64,000 bases of DNA from Blattabacterium cuenoti (lineage in GTDB: Bacteria; Bacteroidota; Bacteroidia; Flavobacteriales; Blattabacteriaceae). The notes under the pieces were generated by a model. The model was not told where the DNA came from, did no database searches, and saw only the letters and a list, made by a program, of their open reading frames with translations. Location of the stretch: NCBI RefSeq assembly GCF_014251735.1, contig NZ_CP059197.1, forward strand, positions 486,501 through 550,500. The letters are read 5' to 3'. Both the position numbers and the translations under genes were made by a program. Every line of letters starts with the position of its first letter. Position 1 is the stretch's first letter. This document shows, one piece after another, positions 45,049-55,037 of this stretch.

Positions 45049-47880
45049 ATGGAATATAATTTTCGTGAAATAGAAAAACGTTGGCAAATATTTTGGAAAC
45101 AACATAATATTTTTCATACAAAAGAAAATAACGGAAATAAATCTTCCAAATACTATATATTAAATATGTTTCCTTATCCTTCTGGTTCAGGACTCCATAT
45201 AGGACATTGTTTAGGATATATAGCTTCAGATATTTATGCACGATACAAACGTACAAAAGGTCATAACGTTTTATTTCCTATAGGATTTGATTCTTTTGGG
45301 CTTCCTGCAGAACAATATGCTATTCAAACTGGACAACATCCTTTTGAAACCACTCGTAAGAATGTAAAAAAATATCAAAGTCAAATGGATAAAATAGGAC
45401 TTTCTTTTGATTGGAGTCGAAAATTATCTACTAGCGATCCAACTTATTATCGTTGGACTCAATGGATGTTTATCCAAATATTTAATTCTTGGTATGATAA
45501 AACTAGTGAAAAAGCTAAATCGATAGATCTTTTAGTAGAAGAATTTAATAAAAATGGAAATTTATTGGTAAATGCTAGTCATTCTTTCAACTATAAATTT
45601 GATTCAAAAATGTGGAAAGAATTCAGTTATTATAAAAAGGAATCTATTCTTTTGAATTATCGTTTGGCTTTTTTATGTAAAAACACAGTAAATTGGTGTC
45701 CAGAATTAGGAACAGTTTTAGCAAATGATGAAATTACAAATGGAAGGAGTCAAAGAGGTGGGTTTCCTATTCATAGAAAAAAAATGCTACAATGGCATAT
45801 AAGAATTACCGCTTATATAGAAAGACTTTTAAAAGGATTAGAATCTGTGGATTGTTCCAAATCTTTAAAAAAATTACAATATAATTGGATAGGAAAAACA
45901 TTAGGATATTCTATTTTTTTAGAACTTTTTTTACAGAAAGAGAATATGAAAAAAATAGAACTTTTCATCTCTCGTCCAGAAACTATATTTGGAATAACAT
46001 TCATTATTTTATCTACGGATCATCCAATGGCAGAAAAAATCTCTATTTCCTATCATAAAAAAGATGTTTTTCTATACTGTCACAACAATATTGTAGAAGA
46101 AGAAAAAAAAAATATTTCTGGTGTTTTTACAGGAAATTATGTGATCCATCCTTTTATTAAAAGAAAGAAAATCCCTATTTATGTTAGTAATAGTTTTTCT
46201 GTAGATAATGAAACTCTATCTATGATAGGGATTCCTGGTCATGAAAAAATTAGCAGGAAATTTGCAAAAAATATGGGTTTAGAAATTTTATCTGTTATAA
46301 CTCCTGAAAACAAAGAAGAGAATACTAATAATGAACTTTATGAAGGAAAAAATGGAATATGCATTAATTCTGATTTTTTAAATGGGTTAAAGGTTCAAGA
46401 AGCTAAAAGAAAAATTGTTCAAATATTGGAAGAAAAAAATATAGGGTTCAAAAAAAATAGTTATCGATTACGTGATGCTGTTTTTTCTAGACAAAGATAT
46501 TGGGGGGAACCCATTCCTATTTATTTTAAAAATAAAATCCCGAAAACCATTCCCATTGAAAAACTTCCTTTACTTCTTCCAGAAGTAAATAATTATCATC
46601 CAAAAAATGGAAAATCTCCATTAAATAGAGTCAATAATTGGGCTTGGGACGAAATAAAAATGAAAATAGTTTCCAATACTCTTGTGGATAATAAATATAT
46701 ATTTCCAATAGAAACTAGTACTATGCCAAGTTGGGCTGGATCAAGTTGGTATTTTCTTCGTTATATGGATGTTCACAACAATCAATTCTTTTTGGATAAA
46801 AAAAAGGAACATTTTTGGAAAAATATAGATTTATATATAGGAGGAGCTGAACATTCTACGGGTCATTTGATTTATGCAAGATTTTGGCATAAATTTCTAA
46901 AAGATAGAGGATGGGTTAATACAGAAGAACCCTTTAAGAAAATATTCAATCAAGGAATGATTCTGAATTATTCAGCTACTATACTAAAAATTAGTGGAAA
47001 AAATATATTTATTTCCTATGGTTTAAGAAACTCTCATAATTATGGAGGAACTTTACAACAAGTATATGTAGATACATCTTTAATAAATTCTAATGATGAA
47101 TTAGATATAAATAAATTTCAACAGTGTAGACCCGAATTTTATCAGTATAAATTTTTTTTAGAAAAAGGACGTTTTTTTTGTAAAAGAAAATTAGAAAAAA
47201 TGTCCAAATCTAAATATAATGTCATCAATCCAGATCATATTTCTGAAAAATATGGATCAGATATATTTCGTCTTTATGAAATGTTTTTAGGCCCTATTAT
47301 CGAATCAAAACCTTGGAATGATGAGAAAATAAATGGAATCAAAAATTTCTTAAATAAATTTTGGCGTTTATTTCATATAAATAAAGTATTTCAGGTTAGT
47401 GACTTAGATCCGACATTTCAAGAGCTAAAAATTTTACATTACACAATCAAAAAACTACAGGAAAAAATTAATTCATTTTCTTTTAATACATCCATTAGTT
47501 ATTTGATGATGATGGTTAATCAATTAAGTATTTTAAAATGTAATAAAAGAAAAATATTGGAACCGTTAGTTAAATTAATAGCACCTTTTTCTCCTCATAT
47601 AGCTGAAGAACTTTGGAGAAAACTAGGAAAAAAAAAATCTATTATTTTTTATCCTTTTCCTGTTTATGATCAAAAATTTCTTGTAAAAGAAAAAATTACT
47701 TATCCGATTATGTTTAATGGAAAATTAAAATTTCAGGAAACGTTTGAATCCAAACTAACCATTGATGAAATCAGAAAAAAAATTTTAAATCATCCTAAAA
47801 TAAAGTTCATATTAAATGAAAAAGTATTACAAAAAATTATCATCATCCCAAAAAAAATAATAAATATTTTATTTATTTAA
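45049..47880 (+). CDS. leuS: Leucyl-tRNA synthetase
   Basis: Charges tRNA-Leu, including the tRNA-Leu(TAA) of this window. The 943 residues have HIGH at 50-53 in FPYPSGSGLHIGH and the CP1 editing domain (about 245-450). DAVFSRQRYWGEP, KMSKSKYN near 717 and a shortened C-terminal anticodon region complete it. Two A10 tracts (46103-46112 and 47628-47637) lie in frame. It diverges from mgtE and precedes gdhA by 117 bases. Confidence 0.96.
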   Translation: MEYNFREIEKRWQIFWKQHNIFHTKENNGNKSSKYYILNMFPYPSGSGLHIGHCLGYIASDIYARYKRTKGHNVLFPIGFDSFGLPAEQYAIQTGQHPFETTRKNVKKYQSQMDKIGLSFDWSRKLSTSDPTYYRWTQWMFIQIFNSWYDKTSEKAKSIDLLVEEFNKNGNLLVNASHSFNYKFDSKMWKEFSYYKKESILLNYRLAFLCKNTVNWCPELGTVLANDEITNGRSQRGGFPIHRKKMLQWHIRITAYIERLLKGLESVDCSKSLKKLQYNWIGKTLGYSIFLELFLQKENMKKIELFISRPETIFGITFIILSTDHPMAEKISISYHKKDVFLYCHNNIVEEEKKNISGVFTGNYVIHPFIKRKKIPIYVSNSFSVDNETLSMIGIPGHEKISRKFAKNMGLEILSVITPENKEENTNNELYEGKNGICINSDFLNGLKVQEAKRKIVQILEEKNIGFKKNSYRLRDAVFSRQRYWGEPIPIYFKNKIPKTIPIEKLPLLLPEVNNYHPKNGKSPLNRVNNWAWDEIKMKIVSNTLVDNKYIFPIETSTMPSWAGSSWYFLRYMDVHNNQFFLDKKKEHFWKNIDLYIGGAEHSTGHLIYARFWHKFLKDRGWVNTEEPFKKIFNQGMILNYSATILKISGKNIFISYGLRNSHNYGGTLQQVYVDTSLINSNDELDINKFQQCRPEFYQYKFFLEKGRFFCKRKLEKMSKSKYNVINPDHISEKYGSDIFRLYEMFLGPIIESKPWNDEKINGIKNFLNKFWRLFHINKVFQVSDLDPTFQELKILHYTIKKLQEKINSFSFNTSISYLMMMVNQLSILKCNKRKILEPLVKLIAPFSPHIAEELWRKLGKKKSIIFYPFPVYDQKFLVKEKITYPIMFNGKLKFQETFESKLTIDEIRKKILNHPKIKFILNEKVLQKIIIIPKKIINILFI

Positions 47881-47997
47881 ATCATATTTATAAAATATGT
47901 TCGATTCAAATTGTATTGTTATAAAACGTAGATTTGTATCTAGTCATCCGGCAGTCGTTTTGAATTTTTTTTCATTAAATGTGTAAAAACTTTTTTT

Positions 47998-49428
47998 ATG
48001 TCAAAAAAAAACCAAAGTAAAGCTGATGCGTGTAGTTTTTTTAGTTGTATAGAAAAAAATTTTGATAAAGCGGCACGGTACATTCCTATTAAAAAAGGTC
48101 TTTTAGAGCAAATTAAAGCTTGTAATGCGGTATATCGCATGCATTTTCCTATAAAAATAGGAAAAAAAATTCAAGTAATTGAAGCATATAGGGTACAACA
48201 CTCCCATCATAAACTTCCCTGCAAAGGAGGGATTAGATATAGCATAAAAGTAAACCAAGATGAAGTAATGACTTTAGCTGCATTGATGACGTATAAATGT
48301 GCTATAGTAGATGTTCCTTTTGGTGGAGCTAAAGGAGGAATTAAAATTGATCCACAAATTATCTCTGTAGAAAATATAGAAAAGATAACCCGTCGTTACA
48401 CTTCTGAATTAATAAAAAAAAATTTTATAGGTCCAGGTATAGATGTTCCAGCACCTGATTATGGGACTGGAGAAAGAGAAATGAGTTGGATTTTTGACAC
48501 ATTTTTATCTCTTACTCATGGAGAAGTAGATGCTATAGCCTGTGTTACAGGAAAACCTGTTTCTCAAGGTGGAGTAAGAGGAAGAAAAGAAGCAACAGGA
48601 TTGGGTGTATTTTATGGAATTAGAGAATTATGTCAGATGAAAGAAGAGATGTTATCTGTAGGTCTCGATGTAGGATTAAATGGAAAAAAAGTGATTGTAC
48701 AAGGTCTAGGAAATGTCGGTTATCATGCCGCTAAATTTTTTCATGAAGCAGGAGCTATTATTGTTGCTTTAGCAGAAAGGGAAGGAGCTATTTACAATAA
48801 AAAAGGTTTGAATGTATCGAATGTGATTCTTCACTTAAAAAATACCGGATCCATATTGAATTTTCCAGAATCAAAAAATATAGAGGATACAGAAAAAGCC
48901 TTAGAATTAGAATGTGACATACTTATTCCAGCTGCATTAGAAAATGTGATCCATAAATATAATGCCAATCGGATTAAGGCAAAAATAATTGGAGAAGCAG
49001 CTAATGGACCAGTTACTCCTGAAGCTGATGATATATTAGGAAAAAATGGAGTAATTATAGTTCCAGATATTTATTTGAATGCTGGAGGCGTCACCGTTTC
49101 TTACTTTGAATGGTTAAAAAATTTAAGTCATGTTCGTTATGGACGCATGGAAAAACGTTTTAGTGAAAATATGAATACAGAACTGCTACAAGTAATCGAA
49201 AATAGTTGTAGAAAAAAAATTCCAATAGAAGAAAAAAAAATGATTTTAAGAGGACCAAGAGAAATAGATTTAGTACGTAGCGGACTAGAAGATACCATGA
49301 TCAATGGATTTCATAAGATTCGTGATCTAAAAAAATCGTTGAAAATAGAAAACTTGCGTACGGCGGCATTTGTTCTTGCTATAAACAAAATCATAGATTC
49401 TTATGAAAAATTAGGTATTTTTCCATAA
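47998..49428 (+). CDS. gdhA: Glutamate dehydrogenase
   Basis: Interconverts glutamate with 2-oxoglutarate and ammonia. The 476 residues contain the substrate lysine in LPCKGGIRYS (Lys76) and the catalytic lysine in FGGAKGGIKIDP (Lys112). The coenzyme fold is VIVQGLGNVGYH, and the EAANGP stretch is present. In Blattabacterium this step is known as the entry of recycled host ammonia into glutamate. An exact TAGATTTG at 47929-47936 precedes it, but with a TTG only 15 bases upstream, so the promoter is uncertain. pyrH follows after 16 bases. Confidence 0.95.
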   Translation: MSKKNQSKADACSFFSCIEKNFDKAARYIPIKKGLLEQIKACNAVYRMHFPIKIGKKIQVIEAYRVQHSHHKLPCKGGIRYSIKVNQDEVMTLAALMTYKCAIVDVPFGGAKGGIKIDPQIISVENIEKITRRYTSELIKKNFIGPGIDVPAPDYGTGEREMSWIFDTFLSLTHGEVDAIACVTGKPVSQGGVRGRKEATGLGVFYGIRELCQMKEEMLSVGLDVGLNGKKVIVQGLGNVGYHAAKFFHEAGAIIVALAEREGAIYNKKGLNVSNVILHLKNTGSILNFPESKNIEDTEKALELECDILIPAALENVIHKYNANRIKAKIIGEAANGPVTPEADDILGKNGVIIVPDIYLNAGGVTVSYFEWLKNLSHVRYGRMEKRFSENMNTELLQVIENSCRKKIPIEEKKMILRGPREIDLVRSGLEDTMINGFHKIRDLKKSLKIENLRTAAFVLAINKIIDSYEKLGIFP

Positions 49429-49444
49429 TTTAAATATCTTTTTC

Positions 49445-50161
49445 ATGAAGTACAAAAGATCCTTGTTGAAATTAAGCGGAGAAGCTCTTATGGGAAATAA
49501 CGAATTCGGACTTCATTCTACTCGTCTTCAACAATACGCTGAAGAAGTCAAAAAAGTAGTAGAGATGGGAGCACAGGTAGCTATAGTGATTGGTGGAGGA
49601 AATATATTTAGAGGATTTTCTAGAATAAAGGAAAATACGATAGATCGTATAGGAGGAGATTACATGGGAATGTTAGCTACTGTTATCAACGGAATAGCTT
49701 TCCAATCTTACTTAAAAAATGTCGGAATATGTACTTCTATACAAACAGCTATTAGAATGGATCAAATAGCAGAACCATTTGTTAAAGATAAAGCGATTCA
49801 TTATCTTGAAAAAGGAAGAGTGGTGATCTTCGTGGCAGGTTTAGGAAATCCATATTTTACCACAGATACAGCAGCCGTATTACGTGCTATAGAAATTAAA
49901 GCAGATGTTTTATTAAAAGGGACCAGAGTCGATGGAATCTATACCAAAGATCCAGAAAAAGATAAATATGCGAAAAGGTTTAAAAAGATATCCTTTGATA
50001 TGGCTTATCAAATGGGAATCAAGGTGATGGATCAAACAGCTTTTATTTTAGGAAATGAAAATAATTTGCCTATTATTATTTTTGATATAAATAGAAAAGA
50101 AAATTTTAAAAAAGTAATTTCCGGAGAAGAGATAGGAACTCTGGTTTCTAACGAAAAATAG
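49445..50161 (+). CDS. pyrH: Uridylate kinase
   Basis: Phosphorylates UMP to UDP for pyrimidine nucleotide synthesis. The 238 residues have the amino-acid kinase fold: LLKLSGEALMG, AIVIGGGNIFRG, and GGDYMGMLATVING. VAGLGNPYFTTDTAAVLRA and LLKGTRVDGIYTKDPEKD follow. It forms the conserved pyrH-frr pair, with frr 8 bases downstream. Confidence 0.97.
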   Translation: MKYKRSLLKLSGEALMGNNEFGLHSTRLQQYAEEVKKVVEMGAQVAIVIGGGNIFRGFSRIKENTIDRIGGDYMGMLATVINGIAFQSYLKNVGICTSIQTAIRMDQIAEPFVKDKAIHYLEKGRVVIFVAGLGNPYFTTDTAAVLRAIEIKADVLLKGTRVDGIYTKDPEKDKYAKRFKKISFDMAYQMGIKVMDQTAFILGNENNLPIIIFDINRKENFKKVISGEEIGTLVSNEK

Positions 50162-50169
50162 AAAAAATT

Positions 50170-50724
50170 ATGGATGAATTAAATGAAATTTTTTTTTCTT
50201 GCAAAAAAGATATGGATAAAATTTTAAAAAAACTTCAAGAAGAAATTCATCGTATTCGATTAGGAAGTAAATCCGTTCTTCCCATTTTAGAAAAAATAAA
50301 AGTAAAGTGTTATGCTTCTTCTTTTCCTTTAATTGAAGTGGCAACAATTACCATTGTAGATAATATGAATCTGACGATTCATCCTTGGGATCGAGCTATC
50401 ATCTCCTATATAGATAAAGCCATTATAGATGAAAATCTCGGTTTTATGCCAACAAATAAAGGAGAATACATTCACATTCGTATTCCTATTCTTACGGAAG
50501 AAGGGAGAAAGAATTTAATGAAAACAATTAAAACAAAAACAGAAAAAGCAAAAATATTCGTGAGAACAATACGAAAAAAGTATAACCAATCTATAAAAAG
50601 ATTGAAAATATCCGAAGATTTATCTAAAACAGGAGAAAATCGTATACAAAAAATTACCAAGGGATCTATTGAAAAAATAGATGTTCTTTTTCTTTCCAAA
50701 GAAAAAGAAATATTAAGTATATAA
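50170..50724 (+). CDS. frr: Ribosome recycling factor
   Basis: Splits the post-termination ribosome together with EF-G. The 184 residues show the three-helix bundle and the small inserted domain: LQEEIHRIRLGSKSV at the start, then TIHPWDRAIISYIDKAI. IRIPILTEEGRKNLMK and the C-terminal IEKIDVLFLSKEKEILSI complete it. Strictly, VEVATITI-type segments are conserved. It follows pyrH and precedes asnS by 11 bases. Confidence 0.96.
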   Translation: MDELNEIFFSCKKDMDKILKKLQEEIHRIRLGSKSVLPILEKIKVKCYASSFPLIEVATITIVDNMNLTIHPWDRAIISYIDKAIIDENLGFMPTNKGEYIHIRIPILTEEGRKNLMKTIKTKTEKAKIFVRTIRKKYNQSIKRLKISEDLSKTGENRIQKITKGSIEKIDVLFLSKEKEILSI

Positions 50725-50735
50725 TTTTTTGATCC

Positions 50736-52166
50736 ATGATAGAAAAATATTCAATTAAAGAATTATTGGGAAAAGGAAAAAAATTTTTAAATAAAAAAGT
50801 TTTAGTTGAAGGGTGGATTCGTTCTTTTCGAAATTCCATTTTCATCACATTAAATGATGGATCTACAATAAAAAATATTCAAATTGTTTTATCGAAAAAT
50901 TTAGAAAAGAAGTTTTTAAAAAAAATTACTATTGGATGTTCCATTAAAGTTATAGGCATAGTCACAGAAAGTTTAGGAAAGAAACAATCTATAGAATTAA
51001 AATCTTTAGATATGATAATCTATGGAGAAGTCGACCTTAAAAGTTTTCAAAAAACTATTTTACAACCGAAAAAACATAGTTTAGAAACCTTACGTAAACA
51101 AGCACATCTACGTTTTCGTACAAATATTTTCAGTAGTATAATGCGTATACGTCATCATGTATCTTTTTCCATACATAAATATTTTCATGAACATGGGTTT
51201 TTTTACATAAATACTCCAATTATTACCACTTCAAATGCTGAAGGTGCTGGAAAAATGTTTCAGGTAACAACTATGGACTTAAAAAATATTCCATATGTAA
51301 GGGAAAATGTAGTAGATTATGCAAAAGATTTTTTTCAGTGCAAAACATATTTGAGTGTATCTGGACAATTAGAAGCAGAAACAGCCTCTTTAGCTTTAGG
51401 AAAAGTATATACATTTGGACCTGCTTTTCGTGCAGAAAATTCCAATACTTCACGACATTTATCTGAATTTTGGATGATAGAACCAGAAATGGCTTTTTAT
51501 CATTTAGAAGAAAATATGGATATAGCTGAGGATTTTTTAAAATTTGTTATACGATATACCATTGAAAATTGCATAGAAGATCTATCCTTTTTAAAGGATC
51601 ACATCAAAAAATGGAGTCAAAAACAGGAATCTACAACACTTTTAGAAAGATTAGAGCTTATATTAAAATTTCCATTTCAAAGAATTAGTTACACGGAAGT
51701 AATAAATATTCTAGAAAAAAGCATCCATAAAAAAATGGTAAAATTTGTTCATCCAGTTATTTGGGGAATGGATTTACAATCAGAACATGAACAATATCTG
51801 GTAAAAAAATATTTTCAATATCCTGTAATTGTTTTTGATTATCCTTCTTGTATTAAAGCCTTTTATATGCGTATAAATAATGATGAAAGAACAGTTAGAG
51901 CTATGGATATATTATTTCCAGAAATAGGAGAAATTATTGGAGGATCTCAACGGGAAGAACGTTATGATATTTTATTAAAGCGGATCAAGGATAAAAACAT
52001 AGATGACAGGAAACTTTGGTGGTATTTAGACACACGTCGTTTTGGTTCTGTTCCTCATAGTGGATTTGGCCTAGGCTTTGATCGTTTAGTTCAATTCATT
52101 ACAGGTATGAAAAATATTCGAGATGTTATTCCTTTTCCAAGAACTCCACATAATGCAGAATTCTAA
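50736..52166 (+). CDS. asnS: Asparaginyl-tRNA synthetase
   Basis: Class IIb synthetase that charges tRNA-Asn. The 476 residues have the N-terminal OB anticodon domain (VLVEGWIRSFRNSIF, about 20-120). Motif 2 is in FGPAFRAENSNTSRHLSEFW, and motif 3 is the C-terminal GFGLGFDRLVQFITGM. PHSGFG and FRAENSNTSRH favour Asn over Asp specificity. It sits 11 bases after frr and 3 bases before rpoN. Confidence 0.96.
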   Translation: MIEKYSIKELLGKGKKFLNKKVLVEGWIRSFRNSIFITLNDGSTIKNIQIVLSKNLEKKFLKKITIGCSIKVIGIVTESLGKKQSIELKSLDMIIYGEVDLKSFQKTILQPKKHSLETLRKQAHLRFRTNIFSSIMRIRHHVSFSIHKYFHEHGFFYINTPIITTSNAEGAGKMFQVTTMDLKNIPYVRENVVDYAKDFFQCKTYLSVSGQLEAETASLALGKVYTFGPAFRAENSNTSRHLSEFWMIEPEMAFYHLEENMDIAEDFLKFVIRYTIENCIEDLSFLKDHIKKWSQKQESTTLLERLELILKFPFQRISYTEVINILEKSIHKKMVKFVHPVIWGMDLQSEHEQYLVKKYFQYPVIVFDYPSCIKAFYMRINNDERTVRAMDILFPEIGEIIGGSQREERYDILLKRIKDKNIDDRKLWWYLDTRRFGSVPHSGFGLGFDRLVQFITGMKNIRDVIPFPRTPHNAEF

Positions 52167-52169
52167 AAA

Positions 52170-53639
52170 ATGTTAAAACATAAACTGTTACAGAAAGGAC
52201 AACAAAAACTTTCCCCACAGCAAATAAAACTGATGAAATTAGTGCAATTATCTACTTTGGATTTTGAACAAAGAGTAAAACAAGAATTGGAAGAAAATCC
52301 AGCATTAGAAGAGGAAATAGAAGATGAGACTACTTCTATAGAAGAGTCCGATACATCTGTCATTGACTTTGATCTTTCAGAACAAGAAGATAAATCCATA
52401 GATATTTCTGAAATAAACATAGATGAGTATTTAAGTGATGATGAGATTTTAGATTTTAAAAACAATAACCCCAATAATCACAATGAAGAAAAATATATAC
52501 CCATAGTTTCTGGAATTTCTTTTCAAGAATATTTAAAAAGTCAATTACATACTTTTCGTTTAAATCAAGAAGATTTGTTAATTGCAGATTTTATATTAGG
52601 AAACATAGATGAAGATGGCTACATAAGAAGAAAGATTCCAGCTATCGTAGATGATATCCTTTTAATACTTGGGATTCCAGTAACTGAAGAAAAAGTAGAA
52701 AAACTACTTGTAAATTATATACAAAAACTAGAACCCATAGGAGTAGGAGCTAGAAATTTACAAGAATGTCTTTTTATACAATTAGAAAATAAAAAAAAAT
52801 CACACGATGTAAACTTAGCTAAAAGGATAATCAGAAATAATTTCGAATCTTTTACAAAAAAACATTATCAAAAACTGCAAAATAAATTAGGAACAACAAA
52901 GAATGATTTACGGAAAGCTATCTATCAAATAGAAAAATTAAATCCAAAACCAGGAAAAATTTACTCTGGAAATCCTAGAAATTTAGATCATCTGATTCCA
53001 GATTTTACCATTTGTATTTCAGATGGAAAATTAGAATTATCTTTAAATCAAAGAAATACTCCAGAAATAAAAGTATCCTCCTTATATTTAAACATGTTAA
53101 AATATTATAAAAATTCAAAAGAAAGGAACATGAAAAAAAATGAAAATACTATTTTGTTTTTAAAAAAAAAAATAGATTCAGCAAAATGGTTTGTAGACGC
53201 TATAAAACAGCGTCAAAATACATTAATGTTAACAATGAACGCCATTATGGATTATCAAAAAGAATACTTTTTCACTGGAGATCCATATAAAATAAAACCG
53301 ATGATTTTAAAAAATATATCTCAAAAAATAGGTGTAGGGATATCCACTGTATCTCGTGTTGCTAATAGTAAATATGTCAATACCCCATATGGAACTTTTT
53401 TGATCAAAAGTTTTTTTTCTGAAAAAATGATAAACGAAGAAGGGATGGAAATTTCTTCTATTGAAATAAAAAAGTTGTTGGGAGAATCTATTGCTAAAGA
53501 AAATAAAAGAAGACCATTAACTGACGAAAAATTATCGAAAATTCTCAAAAGAAAAGGTTATCTAGTGGCAAGACGTACTGTGGCTAAATATAGAGATCAA
53601 ATGCAAATTCCAGTTGCAAGAATGAGAAAAATCCTTTGA
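52170..53639 (+). CDS. rpoN: RNA polymerase sigma-54 factor
   Basis: Sigma factor for -24/-12 promoters, which needs an AAA+ activator. The 489 residues show the N-terminal activator-interacting region (QKLSPQQIKLMKLVQLSTLDF), an acidic linker (about 45-110), the core-binding region and the helix-turn-helix (KIGVGISTVSRVANSKYV). The RpoN box ARRTVAKYR lies at 467-475. It is intact, with an A11 tract (53162-53172) in frame. It starts 3 bases after asnS, so it shares that transcript. No activator gene is in the window. Confidence 0.96.
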   Translation: MLKHKLLQKGQQKLSPQQIKLMKLVQLSTLDFEQRVKQELEENPALEEEIEDETTSIEESDTSVIDFDLSEQEDKSIDISEINIDEYLSDDEILDFKNNNPNNHNEEKYIPIVSGISFQEYLKSQLHTFRLNQEDLLIADFILGNIDEDGYIRRKIPAIVDDILLILGIPVTEEKVEKLLVNYIQKLEPIGVGARNLQECLFIQLENKKKSHDVNLAKRIIRNNFESFTKKHYQKLQNKLGTTKNDLRKAIYQIEKLNPKPGKIYSGNPRNLDHLIPDFTICISDGKLELSLNQRNTPEIKVSSLYLNMLKYYKNSKERNMKKNENTILFLKKKIDSAKWFVDAIKQRQNTLMLTMNAIMDYQKEYFFTGDPYKIKPMILKNISQKIGVGISTVSRVANSKYVNTPYGTFLIKSFFSEKMINEEGMEISSIEIKKLLGESIAKENKRRPLTDEKLSKILKRKGYLVARRTVAKYRDQMQIPVARMRKIL

Positions 53640-53642
53640 TAA

Positions 53643-55001
53643 TCATTTGTTGATAATAATAGTTTTACAATTAGAAAACTCTTTAATAGATAGAACAGAG
53701 AGTTCTCTTCCATATCCAGATTTCTTTATTCCTCCAAAAGGAAAACGAGGATCAGATTTTACGATATCATTTACAAAAACCATACCTGTATTTATTTTCT
53801 TGGATAAAGATTCCGCTTTTTTTATGTCTTTAGTCCAAATAGAAGCACCTAGACCATAGCATGTGGCATTCACCATAGAATGAATTTCTTCTTCATTAGA
53901 AAAAGTATAAACAATTCCTATTGGTCCAAATATCTCCTCTTGATTGTAAGAAAAATTATTATCTTCTATTTTCAATAAACAAGGAGAAAAAAAATTTCCA
54001 TCTCTTGTAGTTTGTAAACAGACTTTTCCTCCATTTGAAATAATATCTTGATATTGTTTATATAATTTTTCAGATAAATCTACACGAGAAATATACCCTA
54101 TTTTAGTATATTCATCATGTACATCTCCCCTCTGATATTGTTTCATTTCTTGAATAACCAGATCTATAAAATCATCTACAATAAAATTATCTACTATAAA
54201 TCTTTTAGCGGAAATACATGTTTGTCCTGTATTATTCAATCTAGATTCCGTAGCTAATTTAGCCGTTTTTTTTAAATCCTCTACATCTCTCATAACTACA
54301 AAAGCATCATTTCCTCCTAATTCTAAGACAGATTTTTTAATATATTTTCCAGATAAATATCCTATATGACTTCCAGCTAAATGACTTCCTGTGAAAGAAA
54401 CACCTTGTATGATTGGATCAGCTATAACAGATTCTATTTTAGGTATATCCATTAAAAAAACTTGAAAAACTCCTTTTGGAAAACCAGATTCAATAAATAT
54501 CTTTTCTAAAAGAAGAGAACATCCAGCTGTATTCGTAGCAGGTTTAAGTACTATTACATTTCCTAATAATATATTAGGGATGACAAATCTTATGGTTTGC
54601 CAAATAGGATAATTCCAAGGCATAATTCCTAATATGGATCCTATCGATTCAAATCGAATATAAGATTTTTCATATTCAGTAGATATATCTTGAAACAAGA
54701 TCGATTCTTCTAAATGATAATAATACTCGCATAATTTGATACACTTTTTTACTTCCAAACGTGATTGAGTTATAGGTTTTCCCATTTCTTGAGTTATTAA
54801 ATAGGCTATAATGTCTATGAGATCTTGCATGGAAGAAGATAATTTCATTATATATCCTATTCTAGAAGAAAAAGAAAAATCTTTCCATTTTTCATAAGCT
54901 TTTTGAGCTATAGAAAGTTTATCTCTAATATCCTTATTCTCTATAAAAGAATAAGTATTTAGTATATTATTATCAACAGGATTAATAGTATGAAACCTCA
55001 T
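53643..55001 (-). CDS. NAD(P)-dependent aldehyde dehydrogenase (succinate-semialdehyde type)
   Basis: Oxidises an aldehyde to the acid. The 452 residues carry the catalytic pair: Glu in VLELGGNDAFVV and Cys in NNTGQTCISAKRF. The coenzyme region MPWNYPIWQ and FTGSHLAGSHIG are present, with PFGGIKKSGYGRE near the end. The sequence is closest to the succinate-semialdehyde dehydrogenase (GabD/YneI) branch, but the substrate is inferred. It ends 3 bases from the rpoN stop and has no gabT neighbour. Confidence 0.88.
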   Translation of the reverse strand: MRFHTINPVDNNILNTYSFIENKDIRDKLSIAQKAYEKWKDFSFSSRIGYIMKLSSSMQDLIDIIAYLITQEMGKPITQSRLEVKKCIKLCEYYYHLEESILFQDISTEYEKSYIRFESIGSILGIMPWNYPIWQTIRFVIPNILLGNVIVLKPATNTAGCSLLLEKIFIESGFPKGVFQVFLMDIPKIESVIADPIIQGVSFTGSHLAGSHIGYLSGKYIKKSVLELGGNDAFVVMRDVEDLKKTAKLATESRLNNTGQTCISAKRFIVDNFIVDDFIDLVIQEMKQYQRGDVHDEYTKIGYISRVDLSEKLYKQYQDIISNGGKVCLQTTRDGNFFSPCLLKIEDNNFSYNQEEIFGPIGIVYTFSNEEEIHSMVNATCYGLGASIWTKDIKKAESLSKKINTGMVFVNDIVKSDPRFPFGGIKKSGYGRELSVLSIKEFSNCKTIIINK

Positions 55002-55037
55002 ATTTTCTTTTTTTTTAGATAAAGAATGGTAAAATTT

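Noticed and set aside
47948-47963. Possible sigma-54 site upstream of gdhA (CCGGCAGTCGTTTTGA)
   Set aside because: GG is present with 10 bases to the next dinucleotide, but that is GA, not the nearly invariant GC at -12. A single near-miss in AT-rich DNA is not enough.
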